Positions 42,780 through 52,207 are shown, counted from the first letter of the stretch. The stretch: DNA of 64,000 bases from Martelella endophytica (GCF_000960975.1 NZ_CP010803.1:4371818-4435817); one strand, 5' to 3'. Notes: generated by a model not told the origin, from the letters alone. A program made the numbers and translations.

Positions 42780-45437
42780 CTACTTGCGTGCAGCGAGCGG
42801 CACGACCGAGCTCTTTTCTTCGGCCTCACGGACCACGCCTTCCTGGTATGCCCGGCCATAATAGGTATCGAGCAGGACCTGGCGGATTTCCGAGATCAGC
42901 GGATAGCGCGGGTTAGCGCCGGTGCACTGGTCGTCGAAGGCCTTTTCGGCAACCGCGTCGAGGTGGTCGAGGAAGTCGGCTTCGCCGACACCCGCAGCCT
43001 GGATCGATTCGGGGATATCGCAGGCCTTGTTGAGGCTTTCGATCCACTTGACTAGGTTTTCGACCGACTCTTCGTCACTCTTGCCGCCAAGGTCCAGATG
43101 GCGGGCGATTTCAGCATAGCGGCACAGCGCCTTCGGCCGGTCATACTGGCTGAAGGTGGCCTGCTTGGTCGGATTGTCGACCGCGTTGTAGCGGACCACA
43201 TTGGCCAAAAGCAGGGCATTCGACAGACCGTGCGGCAGGTGGAACTGCGCGCCGATCTTGTGCGCCATCGAGTGGCAAACGCCGAGGAAGGCGTTGGCGA
43301 AGGCGATGCCGGCAATCGTTGCCGCGTTGTGAACCTGCTCGCGGGCCTTGGGATCGGCAGCGCCGTTCTTGTAGGCCGAGGGCAGATATTGCTTCAAGAG
43401 CTTCAGGGCCTGCAGCGCCTGACCATCCGAATATTCATTCGCCATGATCGAGACATAGGCTTCGAGCGCGTGGGTCACGGCATCGATACCACCGTGGGCC
43501 GTCAGCGACTTCGGCATGTTCATGACGAGGTCGGCATCAACGATGGCCATGGTCGGCGTCAGTTCGTAGTCGGCGATCGGATACTTCACGCCGGTCTTCT
43601 CGTCGGTGACGACAGCGAACGGGGTGACTTCCGAACCGGTACCCGACGTGGTCGGCACGGCGACGAACTTGGCCTTAACGCCGAGCTTCGGGAAGTGGTA
43701 GATGCGCTTGCGGATATCCATGAAGCGCAGTGCCAGATCGGCGAACTCGACTTCCGGATGCTCGTACATCACCCACATGATCTTGGCCGCGTCCATCGGC
43801 GAACCGCCACCCTGTGCCAGGATGATATCCGGCTCGAACGAGCGAGCCAGTTCCCAGCCCTTGCGGACAACGGCGAGCGTCGGGTCAGCCTGAACGTCGA
43901 AGAAGGTTTCGACCTCCATGCCGAGGCCCTTCAGCACGCGAACCGTGTCGTTCACATAGCCGTTTTCGAACAGGAACCGGTCGGTGACGATCAGGCAGCG
44001 CTTGTGGCCCTTCAGTTCTTCCAGCGCGAAGGGAAGCGATCCGCGACGGAAATAGATCGACGGGGGAAGCTTGTGCCACAGCATGTTTTCAGCCCTCTTG
44101 GCGACTGTCTTCTTGTTGATGAGGTGCTGCGGACCGACATTCTCCGAGATCGAGTTGCCGCCCCACGAACCGCAACCAAGCGTCAGCGACGGCGCCAGGC
44201 GGAAGTTGTAGAGGTCGCCGATACCGCCCTGCGATGCCGGCGTGTTGACGAGAACGCGGGCCGTCTTCATCCGTTCGCCGAAGGCATTGACGCGTTCGGG
44301 CTGCAGGTCCTGATCGGTGTAGAGAACCGAGGTGTGACCGATGCCGCCAAGCGCCACCAGATCAGCCGCGATGCGGGTGGCCTGGTCGAAGTTCTTGGCG
44401 CGGTACATCGCCAAAGTCGGCGACAGCTTTTCGTGGGCGAAAACTTCTTCTTCCGACACATCCTCGACTTCGGCGATCAGCACCTTGGTGCGCGGCGGCA
44501 CGGTGATGCCGGCCATGGCCGCGATCTTTTCGGCCGACTGACCGACGATTTCGGCGTTCAGCGTGCCCTTCTTGTTCATGATGATGTCACGAACGGCACC
44601 GGCCTCGTTGCCCGAAAGCACGTAGCCACCATGGCTGATGAAGCGTTCACGAACCTTGTCGTAAACCTTGTCGACCGCGATGACCGACTGTTCCGAAGCG
44701 CAGATCACGCCGTTGTCGAAGGTCTTCGACATCAGGATCGAGGCAACGGCGCGCTTGATGTCGGCAAACTCGTCGATGACGGCCGGCGTATTGCCGGCGC
44801 CAACGCCGATGGCCGGCTTGCCCGACGAATAGGCTGCCTTCACCATGCCGGGGCCGCCGGTAGCGAGGATCAGGTTGATGTCGGGATGATGCATCAGTGC
44901 ATTCGACAGTTCAACCGTCGGCTCATCGATCCAGCCGATGATGTCCTTCGGCGCGCCGGCCTTGACGGCGGCTTCCAGCACAACACGGGCAGCCTCGCAG
45001 GTCGAGCGCTTGGCGCGCGGGTGCGGCGAGAAGATCACGCCGTTCCGGGTCTTCAGGCTGATGAGAGCCTTGAAGATTGCCGTCGAGGTCGGGTTGGTGG
45101 TGGGCACGATGGCGCAAATCAGGCCAACGGGCTCGGCGACGGTGAAGATGCCGTATTCGGGCTCTTCCGAAAGCACGCCGCAGGTCTTTTCGTCCTTGTA
45201 CTTGTTGTAGATGTATTCCGAGGCAAAGTGGTTCTTGACCACCTTGTCCTCCATCACGCCCATGCCCGTCTCTTCAAATGCCATACGGGCGAGCGGGATG
45301 CGGGCGTCGGCGGCAGCGAGCGCCGCTGAACGGAAAATGAAATCAACCTGTTCTTGGGTGTAGGTCGCAAACTTCTGCTGCGCTGCCTTCGTCCGGGCAA
45401 CGAGCTGGTCAAGTTCGGTCGTGCTGATGGCCGGCAT
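42780..45437 (-). CDS. adhE: Bifunctional acetaldehyde-CoA/alcohol dehydrogenase
   Basis: An 885-residue fusion that reduces acetyl-CoA through acetaldehyde to ethanol, recycling NADH during fermentation; family members assemble into spirosomes. Residues 1 to about 440 are the CoA-acylating aldehyde dehydrogenase with catalytic Cys246 in NGVICASEQ. From about 455 comes an iron-type alcohol dehydrogenase with GGGSPMDAAK, TSGTGSEVTPFAV, GGIDAVTHALEAYV and the metal histidines in SMAHKIGAQFHLPHG. Both halves look intact. It is monocistronic, with a perfect FNR/FixK box upstream and a terminator after it. AdhE is uncommon in rhizobia, which points to facultative anaerobic metabolism. Confidence 0.95.
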   Translation of the reverse strand: MPAISTTELDQLVARTKAAQQKFATYTQEQVDFIFRSAALAAADARIPLARMAFEETGMGVMEDKVVKNHFASEYIYNKYKDEKTCGVLSEEPEYGIFTVAEPVGLICAIVPTTNPTSTAIFKALISLKTRNGVIFSPHPRAKRSTCEAARVVLEAAVKAGAPKDIIGWIDEPTVELSNALMHHPDINLILATGGPGMVKAAYSSGKPAIGVGAGNTPAVIDEFADIKRAVASILMSKTFDNGVICASEQSVIAVDKVYDKVRERFISHGGYVLSGNEAGAVRDIIMNKKGTLNAEIVGQSAEKIAAMAGITVPPRTKVLIAEVEDVSEEEVFAHEKLSPTLAMYRAKNFDQATRIAADLVALGGIGHTSVLYTDQDLQPERVNAFGERMKTARVLVNTPASQGGIGDLYNFRLAPSLTLGCGSWGGNSISENVGPQHLINKKTVAKRAENMLWHKLPPSIYFRRGSLPFALEELKGHKRCLIVTDRFLFENGYVNDTVRVLKGLGMEVETFFDVQADPTLAVVRKGWELARSFEPDIILAQGGGSPMDAAKIMWVMYEHPEVEFADLALRFMDIRKRIYHFPKLGVKAKFVAVPTTSGTGSEVTPFAVVTDEKTGVKYPIADYELTPTMAIVDADLVMNMPKSLTAHGGIDAVTHALEAYVSIMANEYSDGQALQALKLLKQYLPSAYKNGAADPKAREQVHNAATIAGIAFANAFLGVCHSMAHKIGAQFHLPHGLSNALLLANVVRYNAVDNPTKQATFSQYDRPKALCRYAEIARHLDLGGKSDEESVENLVKWIESLNKACDIPESIQAAGVGEADFLDHLDAVAEKAFDDQCTGANPRYPLISEIRQVLLDTYYGRAYQEGVVREAEEKSSVVPLAARK

Positions 45438-45641
45438 GGGACTCTCCTGCGCTTGTCCGGCCTCTTCTCAGACCGGCGGTTCAAACAAACTGGCGGATGG
45501 CCGTCTTGGGTCCGACCGCACCATATCCCGCTCTCCGAGGCCTTGTCATCCGTAAGCCGGATTTGAACCTTTTTAATAGATCGAGCAAGGAAGGCGCCTT
45601 TTCGCCGTGACCATCACTAGGGGCATTTAAATCGGTTTGTA

Positions 45642-45655
45642 TTGATCGGAATCAA
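45642..45655 (-). promoter_or_regulatory. Perfect FNR/FixK box upstream of adhE
   Basis: TTGATCGGAATCAA is an exact TTGAT-N4-ATCAA site. On the minus strand TAGTGAT (45613-45619) lies where a -10 element should be for a box centred near -41.5, which would put the start near 45607 and leave a leader of about 170 bases before adhE. The 333-base interval between copA and adhE has no other gene. Confidence 0.8.
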
Positions 45656-45756
45656 ACGGTCCTGCCATTTGCGGAATTTCTTTCTGTCAATTCCGCGAGA
45701 CCTGCCCAACCGACCCGCATTTGTCCCGGAAACGCGTCCCCGGCACCGGGAAATCC

Positions 45757-45790
45757 GGTTCCGGAAGTCCTCAGGCGACCTTCCGGAACC
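45757..45790 (-). terminator. Inverted repeat across the copA stop codon
   Basis: Perfect 11-bp arms GGTTCCGGAAG (45757-45767) and CTTCCGGAACC (45780-45790) enclose the copA stop codon (45771-45773). No U tract follows, so its role as terminator or mRNA-end protector is unproven. Confidence 0.45.
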
Positions 45791-48236
45791 GCTTCAGCCG
45801 GAGCGCATTCGACAGCACGAAGACGCTCGAAAGGCCCATGGCCGCGGCGGCGAGCATCGGCGACAGCAGCGTGCCATTGACGGGGTAGAGCACGCCCGCA
45901 GCGATCGGAATCAGCACGACGTTATAGGCGAAGGCCCAGAACAGGTTCTGCGCGATATTGCGCATCACCGCCCGCGACAGCGCGATCGCGTTGACCACGC
46001 CGGAAAGATCGCCGGACATCAGCACCACATCCGCCGTTTCGATGGCGATGTCGGTGCCAGTACCGATGGCGATGCCGGTATCGGCAGCCGCGAGCGCCGG
46101 CGCGTCGTTGATGCCGTCCCCGGCAAAGGCGATGGCGCCGTGGCTTTTCCGCAGCTCTTCGAGCGCTGCAACCTTGCCGTCGGGCAGGACGTCCGCCACC
46201 ACGGTGTCTATGCCGACTTCGGCGGCGATCGCATGGCCCGTCAGGGCATTATCGCCCGTGATCATCGCCGTCCTGACGCCGACCTCATGCAGGGCCGCAA
46301 TAGCCGCCTTCGCCGAAGGCTTGACGGGATCGGCCACGCCGACGAGCCCGGCGAGCCTGCCATCGACCGCAATGAAGAGCAGCGATCGGGCCTGTTCCGC
46401 CAACCGGTGCGCGGCCTCAGCGAGCGGTCCGGCATCGATCTCCCGCAGCGTCATCAGACGTTCCGCACCGATCGAGACACGCCTGCCACCGACAACGGCC
46501 TCCACGCCGTATCCGGGTACGGCCTCGAACGTCTCGGCCTTCTGCGGTGCCAGTCGTTTCTCCCGAGCGGCCGTAACCACGGCTTCGGCGAGCGGATGCT
46601 CCGAACCGGCCTCGACGGCGGCGGCAAGAGCCAGGAGTTCGTCGGCGGAGAAGCCATCTGCCGGCAGGATATCGGTCACCTGCGGCTTGCCTTCGGTCAG
46701 CGTACCGGTCTTGTCGAAGGCGACGATCCTGGTGTCGCGCAATGTCTGCAGCGCCTCGCCATTGCGAAACAGCACGCCGGTCTCGGCCGCGCGTCCGGTG
46801 CCCACCATGATCGATGTCGGCGTCGCGAGCCCCATGGCGCATGGGCAGGCAATGATCATCACCGCCACCGCGTTCACGAGTGCGAAGGAGAGCGCCGGCG
46901 ACGGCCCGAACACCAGCCAGATGAGGAAGGTCAGCGCGGCAGCGGCGAGCACCGCAGGGACGAACCACGCCGTCACCTTGTCGACCATCGCCTGCACCGG
47001 CAGCTTGGCACCCTGCGCGGTCTCGACCATCTTGACGATGCGCGCGAGAACGGTGTCGGCGCCGATGGCCGTGGCGCGGAAGGTGAAGGAGCCGGTCTTG
47101 TTGATCGTGCCGCCGGTGACGGCATCGCCCTCGCCCTTCTTCACGGCGAGCGGCTCTCCGGAGATCATCGATTCATCGACATGCGAACTGCCGGAAACGA
47201 TCTCGCCATCCACGGCGATGCGCTCGCCGGGCCGCACGACCACGCGGTCACCCTGCCGGACCTCGGCGATCGGTATGTCGGTGGTTTCGCCATCGCGTTC
47301 GACCCGCGCCGTCTTCGGCTGCAGGCCCATCAGGTGGGTGATCGCCGCCGACGTCCGGCCCTTTGCCTTGGCTTCCAGATAGCGGCCGAGCAGGATCAGC
47401 GTGACGATGACGGCGGCACTTTCGAAATAGACCTGCGCGGCGCCTTCCGGGAAGAGCTGCGGCACGAAGGTCGCCAGCGTCGAATAGCCCCAGGCCGCGA
47501 GCGAACCGAGCATCACCAGCGCGTTCATATCCGGAGACAGCCGCCGGAACGATGCCGCGCCGTGGCGAATGAAGCGTCGGCCGGGTCCGAACTGGACGAT
47601 GGTCGCGAGCACGAAATAGAAAACATGCAGCGGAAAGGCGCCGACGGTCTGCATCAGCGCGTGGCCGAGCGGCGGAATGAGATGCGAGCCCATCTCCAGG
47701 ACGAAGAGCGGCAGGGTAAAGATCAGCGCGGTGATGAAATCGCGCCTCAGCGCCGCCTGTTCTTTCGCCCGGATATCGGCATGGGTCTCGGCTTCGGCAT
47801 CGGTGATCGGGCGCGGTGTGTAGCCGGCCGCCTCGACGGCGGCGGCAAGCGTCGTATAGTCGGCCGCGGCCTCAACCGTCGCCCGCTCGCTCGCAAGGTT
47901 CACATGCGCAGAGACCACACCTGGAACCGAAGTCAGCGCCCGTTCGACATTGCCGACGCAGGAAGCGCAATGCATGCCTTCTATACCAAGCTCGACGGTC
48001 TGCAGCGCAACGCCATAGCCGGCCTTTTCGATCGCCGAGACCACATTGCCGGCGGCACCGCTGTCGGCAAGGGTCACGTCCGCCGTTTCGGTGGCGAGAT
48101 TGACGGAAACCGCATCCACGCCCTCGACGCGACCCACGACCCTCTCGACGCTTCGGACGCAGGACGCACAGGTCATGCCCGTCACCGGCAGGGTGATGTG
48201 AATTGGCTTTCTTGCTGTCGTGACTGTCTGTTCCAT
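45771..48236 (-). CDS. copA: Cu(I)-exporting P1B-type ATPase
   Basis: An 821-residue inner-membrane pump that exports cuprous ions. Two N-terminal heavy-metal domains carry GMTCASC (Cys23, Cys26) and GMHCASC (Cys90, Cys93). Then come eight helices, the phosphatase loop ISGEP, the transport-site motif CPC in [13 protein letters not shown] (about residue 464), the phosphorylated Asp in DKTGT (about 507) and [11 protein letters not shown]. Motifs place it in the P1B-1 copper group. It lies 142 bases after copZ on the same strand and is probably expressed with it from the CueR-type promoter. Confidence 0.95.
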   Translation of the reverse strand: MEQTVTTARKPIHITLPVTGMTCASCVRSVERVVGRVEGVDAVSVNLATETADVTLADSGAAGNVVSAIEKAGYGVALQTVELGIEGMHCASCVGNVERALTSVPGVVSAHVNLASERATVEAAADYTTLAAAVEAAGYTPRPITDAEAETHADIRAKEQAALRRDFITALIFTLPLFVLEMGSHLIPPLGHALMQTVGAFPLHVFYFVLATIVQFGPGRRFIRHGAASFRRLSPDMNALVMLGSLAAWGYSTLATFVPQLFPEGAAQVYFESAAVIVTLILLGRYLEAKAKGRTSAAITHLMGLQPKTARVERDGETTDIPIAEVRQGDRVVVRPGERIAVDGEIVSGSSHVDESMISGEPLAVKKGEGDAVTGGTINKTGSFTFRATAIGADTVLARIVKMVETAQGAKLPVQAMVDKVTAWFVPAVLAAAALTFLIWLVFGPSPALSFALVNAVAVMIIACPCAMGLATPTSIMVGTGRAAETGVLFRNGEALQTLRDTRIVAFDKTGTLTEGKPQVTDILPADGFSADELLALAAAVEAGSEHPLAEAVVTAAREKRLAPQKAETFEAVPGYGVEAVVGGRRVSIGAERLMTLREIDAGPLAEAAHRLAEQARSLLFIAVDGRLAGLVGVADPVKPSAKAAIAALHEVGVRTAMITGDNALTGHAIAAEVGIDTVVADVLPDGKVAALEELRKSHGAIAFAGDGINDAPALAAADTGIAIGTGTDIAIETADVVLMSGDLSGVVNAIALSRAVMRNIAQNLFWAFAYNVVLIPIAAGVLYPVNGTLLSPMLAAAAMGLSSVFVLSNALRLKRFRKVA

Positions 48237-48378
48237 GACCAGTTCCTTGCTACATAGTTGCCGGTCCGTCTTCGCTACCAGCTTCGATCTACCCCTTTTG
48301 GGGGAGATTGTTGGGGGGACACACTCGCCCTCCCAAACCGTCCTTCAGACGAGATGGCTCGGCGGCCGCCAGAGGTCC

Positions 48379-48582
48379 TCACCCCTTGACGTCGTAACCC
48401 GATTCCTCGACCGCCTTTACCGCCTGCTCGCGCGTCGCCGGGGCGTTGAGGGCGAAGCGGGCTTCGGCTTTTTCAAGACTGACATTGATGTCGGAAATGC
48501 CCGGCACGCCGGCAAGCGCCTTGGTCACAGTCGACACGCAGCCGCCACAGCCCATGCCTTCGATCTTGAGTGTCTCGGTCAT
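48379..48582 (-). CDS. copZ: Copper chaperone CopZ
   Basis: A 67-residue heavy-metal-associated domain. The metal-binding loop reads GMGCGGC (Cys12, Cys15 region) near the N-terminus, with the usual beta-alpha-beta spacing and VEESGYDVKG at the end. It delivers Cu(I) to CopA or the cytoplasmic regulator. AAAGGAG precedes the start at good distance. It is the first gene after the CueR-type promoter; copA follows. Confidence 0.92.
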   Translation of the reverse strand: MTETLKIEGMGCGGCVSTVTKALAGVPGISDINVSLEKAEARFALNAPATREQAVKAVEESGYDVKG

Positions 48583-48622
48583 TACAATTCTCCTTTCGGT
48601 ATTGTGCTGACGACAGAGGTAA

Positions 48623-48646
48623 GGTTTCCAGTTACTGGAAGGTCAA
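48623..48646 (-). promoter_or_regulatory. CueR/HmrR-type promoter operator of copZ-copA
   Basis: On the minus strand TTGACC (-35; 48641-48646) is followed by the dyad CTTCCAGTAACTGGAAACC and then TACCTC as a weak -10, a 19-base spacer. The long spacer with a CCTTCC/GGAA-type dyad is typical of MerR-family copper promoters. No cueR gene is in the window. Confidence 0.7.
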
Positions 48647-48732
48647 GGCTGCAGATCAAGAATTTTCGGAGTGCCGCTTGAAAATGCGCCCGGGCTCTGT
48701 CTTTGCTCGACAAAACGGAGAGGGAAACGATC

Positions 48733-49365
48733 ATGGACCTGCATATCTGGCTCGCCTTTGTCGCCGCATCGACAGCACTTCTGCTGATCCCCGGGCCGAC
48801 CGTGCTTCTGATCCTGAGCTACGCGATCAGCCAGGGCCGGCGCGTTGCGCTGGCGACGGTCGCCGGCGTGGCGCTTGGCGATTTCATCGCCATGACGGCA
48901 TCCCTCGCGGGTCTCGGTGCGCTGGTGCTCGCCTCTGCAAAACTCTTTCTGGTTCTGAAATGGGTCGGCGCCGCCTACCTCGTCTATCTGGGCGTCCGGC
49001 TTTTCCGTAGCAAGGGCGTCGGCGATGCCGTGCCGCCTGCTTCGAGCGCCACGCTCTCGCCCCGCCACGTCTTTCTGCATGCCTTGATGGTGACGGCGCT
49101 GAACCCGAAATCGATCGTGTTCTTCATCGCCTTCGTGCCGCAATTCGTGAAGCCCGACGCGCCGCTGCTGCCGCAATTTTCGATCCTGATCGCGACCTTC
49201 GTCGGCCTCGCCGTCGTCAACACGCTCTCCTATGCGCTCGCCGCCGACAAGCTGCGCGAGAAGATCGCCTCCCCCGCGGTCACCGCCATCCTGCCCCGCA
49301 TCGGCGGCGGCGCGCTGATGGCCATGGGCATCGCCACCGCAGCCTGGCGGCGGGCGGCATTATAA
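48733..49365 (+). CDS. LysE/RhtB-family amino-acid exporter
   Basis: A 210-residue inner-membrane protein with about six helices. The family signature region is LLLIPGPTVLLILSYAISQGRRVALATVAGVALGD near the N-terminus, and NPKSIVFFIAFVPQF in the middle. RhtB-like members export homoserine, threonine or other neutral or basic amino acids; the substrate cannot be assigned. The start at 48733 has a GAGAGGGAAA ribosome-binding site. Confidence 0.88.
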   Translation: MDLHIWLAFVAASTALLLIPGPTVLLILSYAISQGRRVALATVAGVALGDFIAMTASLAGLGALVLASAKLFLVLKWVGAAYLVYLGVRLFRSKGVGDAVPPASSATLSPRHVFLHALMVTALNPKSIVFFIAFVPQFVKPDAPLLPQFSILIATFVGLAVVNTLSYALAADKLREKIASPAVTAILPRIGGGALMAMGIATAAWRRAAL

Positions 49366-49396
49366 GAGAGAACACATCAGAGAGGAGCGTGAAACC

Positions 49397-50008
49397 TTGG
49401 AAATTGATGAGGAATGGGCAGAGTTTAGGCGTTGGATCGGTCTCATCAACAAATCCCACGGCTATGCCGGGATTTTCAACTACCAGTCTGAAACCGACAA
49501 AAAGATCGTCGAGAGGACTGTCATCGAAGAATGGAGTAATTCTCTCACCTACACGCTTGGTGTTAAGGTCGCCTCTATCGAGACAAACGCCAGTGAACCA
49601 CCTGATTTCTTCGTAGATATCGGCGGAAAGAACATCGGCGTGGAGCTCGTTCAGTTGGTCAACCAGAAGCACAAGCATCGAGCTGCGCACAACGAGTTTG
49701 TTCACAGTGGAAGTTTATTCCAAGATATGCAGTGGACCGACGAACGCCTAACAACTGAAATTTCGAATATTATCGATAGGAAATCTGAACGATACGATCG
49801 GCGGGGCATAGAAATAGACGTTCTGCTGATTTTCTCAGCCGAGCCTTGGCTCACAGCAGGCCAGTTGGATCGTTGGATTCGAACGGCTGAAATTGCGAAG
49901 CCTACTACCTTCAAGTGCGCCTTTCTTTTGCTTGATTATGAGTCCGGACGAGGCACTGATAGCTGGCCACTTTTTCCGCTTTTCGGTGACATTGACGCGA
50001 TCATTTAG
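49397..50008 (+). CDS. Unknown protein with possible nuclease-like core
   Basis: A 203-residue protein I do not recognise. Its only plausible start is the TTG at 49397, with GAGGAG about 9 bases upstream. The segment PPDFFVDIGGKNIGVELVQL resembles the PD-...-(D/E)xK core of restriction-endonuclease-like folds, although the usual Lys is replaced (ELVQ). A His/Lys-rich stretch follows (QKHKHRAAHNEF). Codon use is clearly more A+T-rich (about 45 percent G+C in sampled lines) than all neighbours, so it was probably acquired by transfer. It lies alone between an exporter and the metA riboswitch. Confidence 0.65.
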   Translation: MEIDEEWAEFRRWIGLINKSHGYAGIFNYQSETDKKIVERTVIEEWSNSLTYTLGVKVASIETNASEPPDFFVDIGGKNIGVELVQLVNQKHKHRAAHNEFVHSGSLFQDMQWTDERLTTEISNIIDRKSERYDRRGIEIDVLLIFSAEPWLTAGQLDRWIRTAEIAKPTTFKCAFLLLDYESGRGTDSWPLFPLFGDIDAII

Positions 50009-50078
50009 TGCTTCGGGCGGCAGGCGGCATCCTAGGCCCAATATTGACGTACGCCATCTACGGCGCTATTGACTTCCT

Positions 50079-50131
50079 CCTCGTGGTGATTTGGCCGGCC
50101 GGCTTGCAGCCACGTTAAACAAGTCGCTAAA
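50079..50131 (+). promoter_or_regulatory. SAM-II riboswitch upstream of metA
   Basis: The conserved SAM-II aptamer is seen: CGTGGTGATTTGGCCGG, then GGCTTGCAGCCACGTTAAAC and AAGTCGCTAAAG, with CGTGG pairing to CCACG and the pseudoknot-forming 3' segment in place. It senses S-adenosylmethionine and lowers methionine gene expression. It ends 71 bases before the metA start chosen here. Confidence 0.93.
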
Positions 50132-50151
50132 GGGCCGAGCGAGCGGAAGCC

Positions 50152-50188
50152 CCCGGCCTGCGATTTGGACGCGGCCGGTTTTCTGTTT
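50152..50188 (+). terminator. Putative leader terminator before metA
   Basis: Stem CCGGCC (50153-50158) / GGCCGG (50173-50178), extended inside by GCG/CGC, then TTTTCTGTTT. It sits between the riboswitch and metA and is a candidate expression platform. Confidence 0.65.
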
Positions 50189-50202
50189 GTATGGACGTGA
50201 AC

Positions 50203-51129
50203 ATGCCTATCAAGATTCCAGATACACTGCCCGCCTATGAAACGCTGATTGCGGAAGGCGTGCGGGTCAAGACGGAAACGGTGGCGGAGCGGCAAGATAT
50301 CCGCCCGCTGCACTTCGGGCTGCTCAACCTCATGCCGAACAAGATCAAGACCGAGCTGCAGTTCGCCCGCCTGCTCGGTGCCTCGCCGCTGCAGATCGAA
50401 TTGTCGCTGGTGCGCGTCGGCGGCCACAAGGCCAAGAACACGCCGATCGAGCACCTGCTGTCCTTCTACAACACCTGGGACGAGATCGCCGAGCGCAAGT
50501 TCGACGGCTTCATCATCACCGGCGCGCCGGTGGAGACGCTCGATTTCGAGGAAGTCACCTACTGGGACGAATTGAAGGAAATCCTCGACTGGACGACCAC
50601 CCACTGCCACTCGACGATGAACATCTGCTGGGGGGCGATGGCGGCCGCCTATCACTTTCATGGCGTGCCGAAGACGCTGCTCGACAAGAAGGCCTTCGGC
50701 ATCTATCGCCACCGCAACCTGAAACCGGCCTCGGTCTATCTCAACGGCTTCTCGGATGATTTCCAGATTCCGGTTTCGCGCTGGACGGAGATGCGCCGCG
50801 AGGACCTCGAGCAGGTCGACGGGCTGGAGCTGCTGATGGATTCCGACGAGGTCGGGCCCTGTCTCGCGCATGAGAGTTTCGCCAACCGCCTCTACATGTT
50901 CAATCACATCGAATATGATTCCGGCTCGCTTGGCGATGAATACCGGCGCGACGTCGCCGCCAATGTGCCGGTCGACCTGCCCTACAACTATTTCCCGGGC
51001 GACGATCCGGCGCGCACGCCGCAGAACCGGTGGCGCTCGCACGCGCATCTCTTGTTCGGCAACTGGATCAACGAGGTCTACCAGACGACCCCCTATTATC
51101 TGGAAGAAATCGGCGCGCCGGCGACTTGA
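50203..51129 (+). CDS. metA: Homoserine O-acyltransferase (probably acetyl-specific)
   Basis: The first step of methionine synthesis from homoserine. From the start at 50203 ([13 protein letters not shown]) the catalytic residues fall on the same numbers as in E. coli MetA: Lys47, Cys142 (NICWGAMAA), His235 and Glu237 (NHIEYDS). This supports 50203 over the ATG at 50191. Length is 308 residues. Residue 111 is Glu (GAPVE), which in published work marks acetyl-CoA rather than succinyl-CoA use, so the product is probably O-acetylhomoserine. Expression is under the SAM-II riboswitch. Confidence 0.93.
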   Translation: MPIKIPDTLPAYETLIAEGVRVKTETVAERQDIRPLHFGLLNLMPNKIKTELQFARLLGASPLQIELSLVRVGGHKAKNTPIEHLLSFYNTWDEIAERKFDGFIITGAPVETLDFEEVTYWDELKEILDWTTTHCHSTMNICWGAMAAAYHFHGVPKTLLDKKAFGIYRHRNLKPASVYLNGFSDDFQIPVSRWTEMRREDLEQVDGLELLMDSDEVGPCLAHESFANRLYMFNHIEYDSGSLGDEYRRDVAANVPVDLPYNYFPGDDPARTPQNRWRSHAHLLFGNWINEVYQTTPYYLEEIGAPAT

Positions 51130-51190
51130 AGGCGGCAAGGTTCCGGCGCAATATCCGCCCGCAATGGCATTCCATACACGGAGGAACGAT

Positions 51191-52207
51191 ATGAACGCGC
51201 CGCAACCCTTTGGTAAAACGAAAGACGGCGAGACCGTCTCCCGTGTGACGATCTCAGGCGGCGGGCTGACCGCGAAGGTGTTGAACTGGGGCGCCGTCGT
51301 CCAGGACCTGCGCCTTGAAGGCCACGATCACGCCCTGGTGCTCGGCTTCGACAGCTTCGATCACTACCTCACCCATTCTCCCTATTTCGGCGCCACGCCC
51401 GGCCGTTCATCAAACCGCATCGCCAATGGCCGTTTTTCGATCGACGGCAAGGAATATCAGGTCGACTGCAACGAGAAGGGCATCACCAATCTCCATGGCG
51501 GCAGCGATGGCATCGGCGTCAGCATGTGGGAATTCGAAGAGGTCGCCGATGACCGGGTGACGCTGAAGATCGTCGACAAGGACGGCCGCGGCGGCTTTCC
51601 CGGCAACTGTACCATCCGCGCGCACTTTCACCTGAAGCCCGGCGGCGTGTTCTCGGTCGTCTATGAGAGCACCACCGACCAGCCGACCATCGCAAACATC
51701 TGCAACCACACCTATTTCAACCTCGGCAACGGTACGGACACGCTCGACCACGAACTGATGATCGCCGCCGATCATTATCTGCCGGTCGACGAACGCCAGA
51801 TCCCCACCGGCGAGATACGTCCCGTGGACGGCACGGCTTTCGATTTCCGCAAGGCCAAGCCGATGCGCCAGCGCGACGCGGATGGCAAGCAGGCGCTTTT
51901 CGACCACAACTTCTGTTTCTCGCCGGAGCGCACCGAAAAGCGGCCCGTCATCCATGTCCATGCGCCTTCCTCCGGGGTCACGCTGGACGTGCTGACCACC
52001 GAGCCGGGCGTGCAGTTCTATGCCGCCTTCAAGCTGGACGAAACGCCCGAGGGCCTGAACGGCTTCACCTATGGCCCCTTCGCCGGCTTCTGCCTGGAAA
52101 CCCAGGTCTGGCCGGATGCGGTCAATCACAAGGGTTTTCCGAACGCAATCCTGAGGCCCGGCGAAACGCTGCGGCAGGAAACGGATTACGTGTTCCGGAA
52201 GGGCTGA
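51191..52207 (+). CDS. galM: Aldose 1-epimerase (mutarotase)
   Basis: A 338-residue cytoplasmic enzyme that interconverts alpha and beta anomers of galactose, glucose or other aldoses. It has the conserved ATPGRSSNRIANGRF block, NLHGG, the catalytic His in NHTYFNLG and the GFCLETQ segment carrying the catalytic Glu. GGAGGAACG lies just before the ATG. It follows metA by 61 bases without sharing pathway; sugar specificity cannot be told. Confidence 0.9.
   Translation: MNAPQPFGKTKDGETVSRVTISGGGLTAKVLNWGAVVQDLRLEGHDHALVLGFDSFDHYLTHSPYFGATPGRSSNRIANGRFSIDGKEYQVDCNEKGITNLHGGSDGIGVSMWEFEEVADDRVTLKIVDKDGRGGFPGNCTIRAHFHLKPGGVFSVVYESTTDQPTIANICNHTYFNLGNGTDTLDHELMIAADHYLPVDERQIPTGEIRPVDGTAFDFRKAKPMRQRDADGKQALFDHNFCFSPERTEKRPVIHVHAPSSGVTLDVLTTEPGVQFYAAFKLDETPEGLNGFTYGPFAGFCLETQVWPDAVNHKGFPNAILRPGETLRQETDYVFRKG

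Noticed and set aside
43098..45329. A 743-codon open frame on the plus strand
   Set aside because: It is antisense to adhE and has no recognisable domain.
45642..48257. An 871-codon open frame on the plus strand
   Set aside because: It is the complement of copA, whose P-type ATPase motifs are complete. It also runs across the FNR box region without a promoter or ribosome-binding site.
50191..50202. Upstream ATG of metA as the true start
   Set aside because: It adds four residues, lacks a ribosome-binding site right after the terminator-like T tract, and shifts the catalytic residues out of the standard numbering. It cannot be fully excluded.
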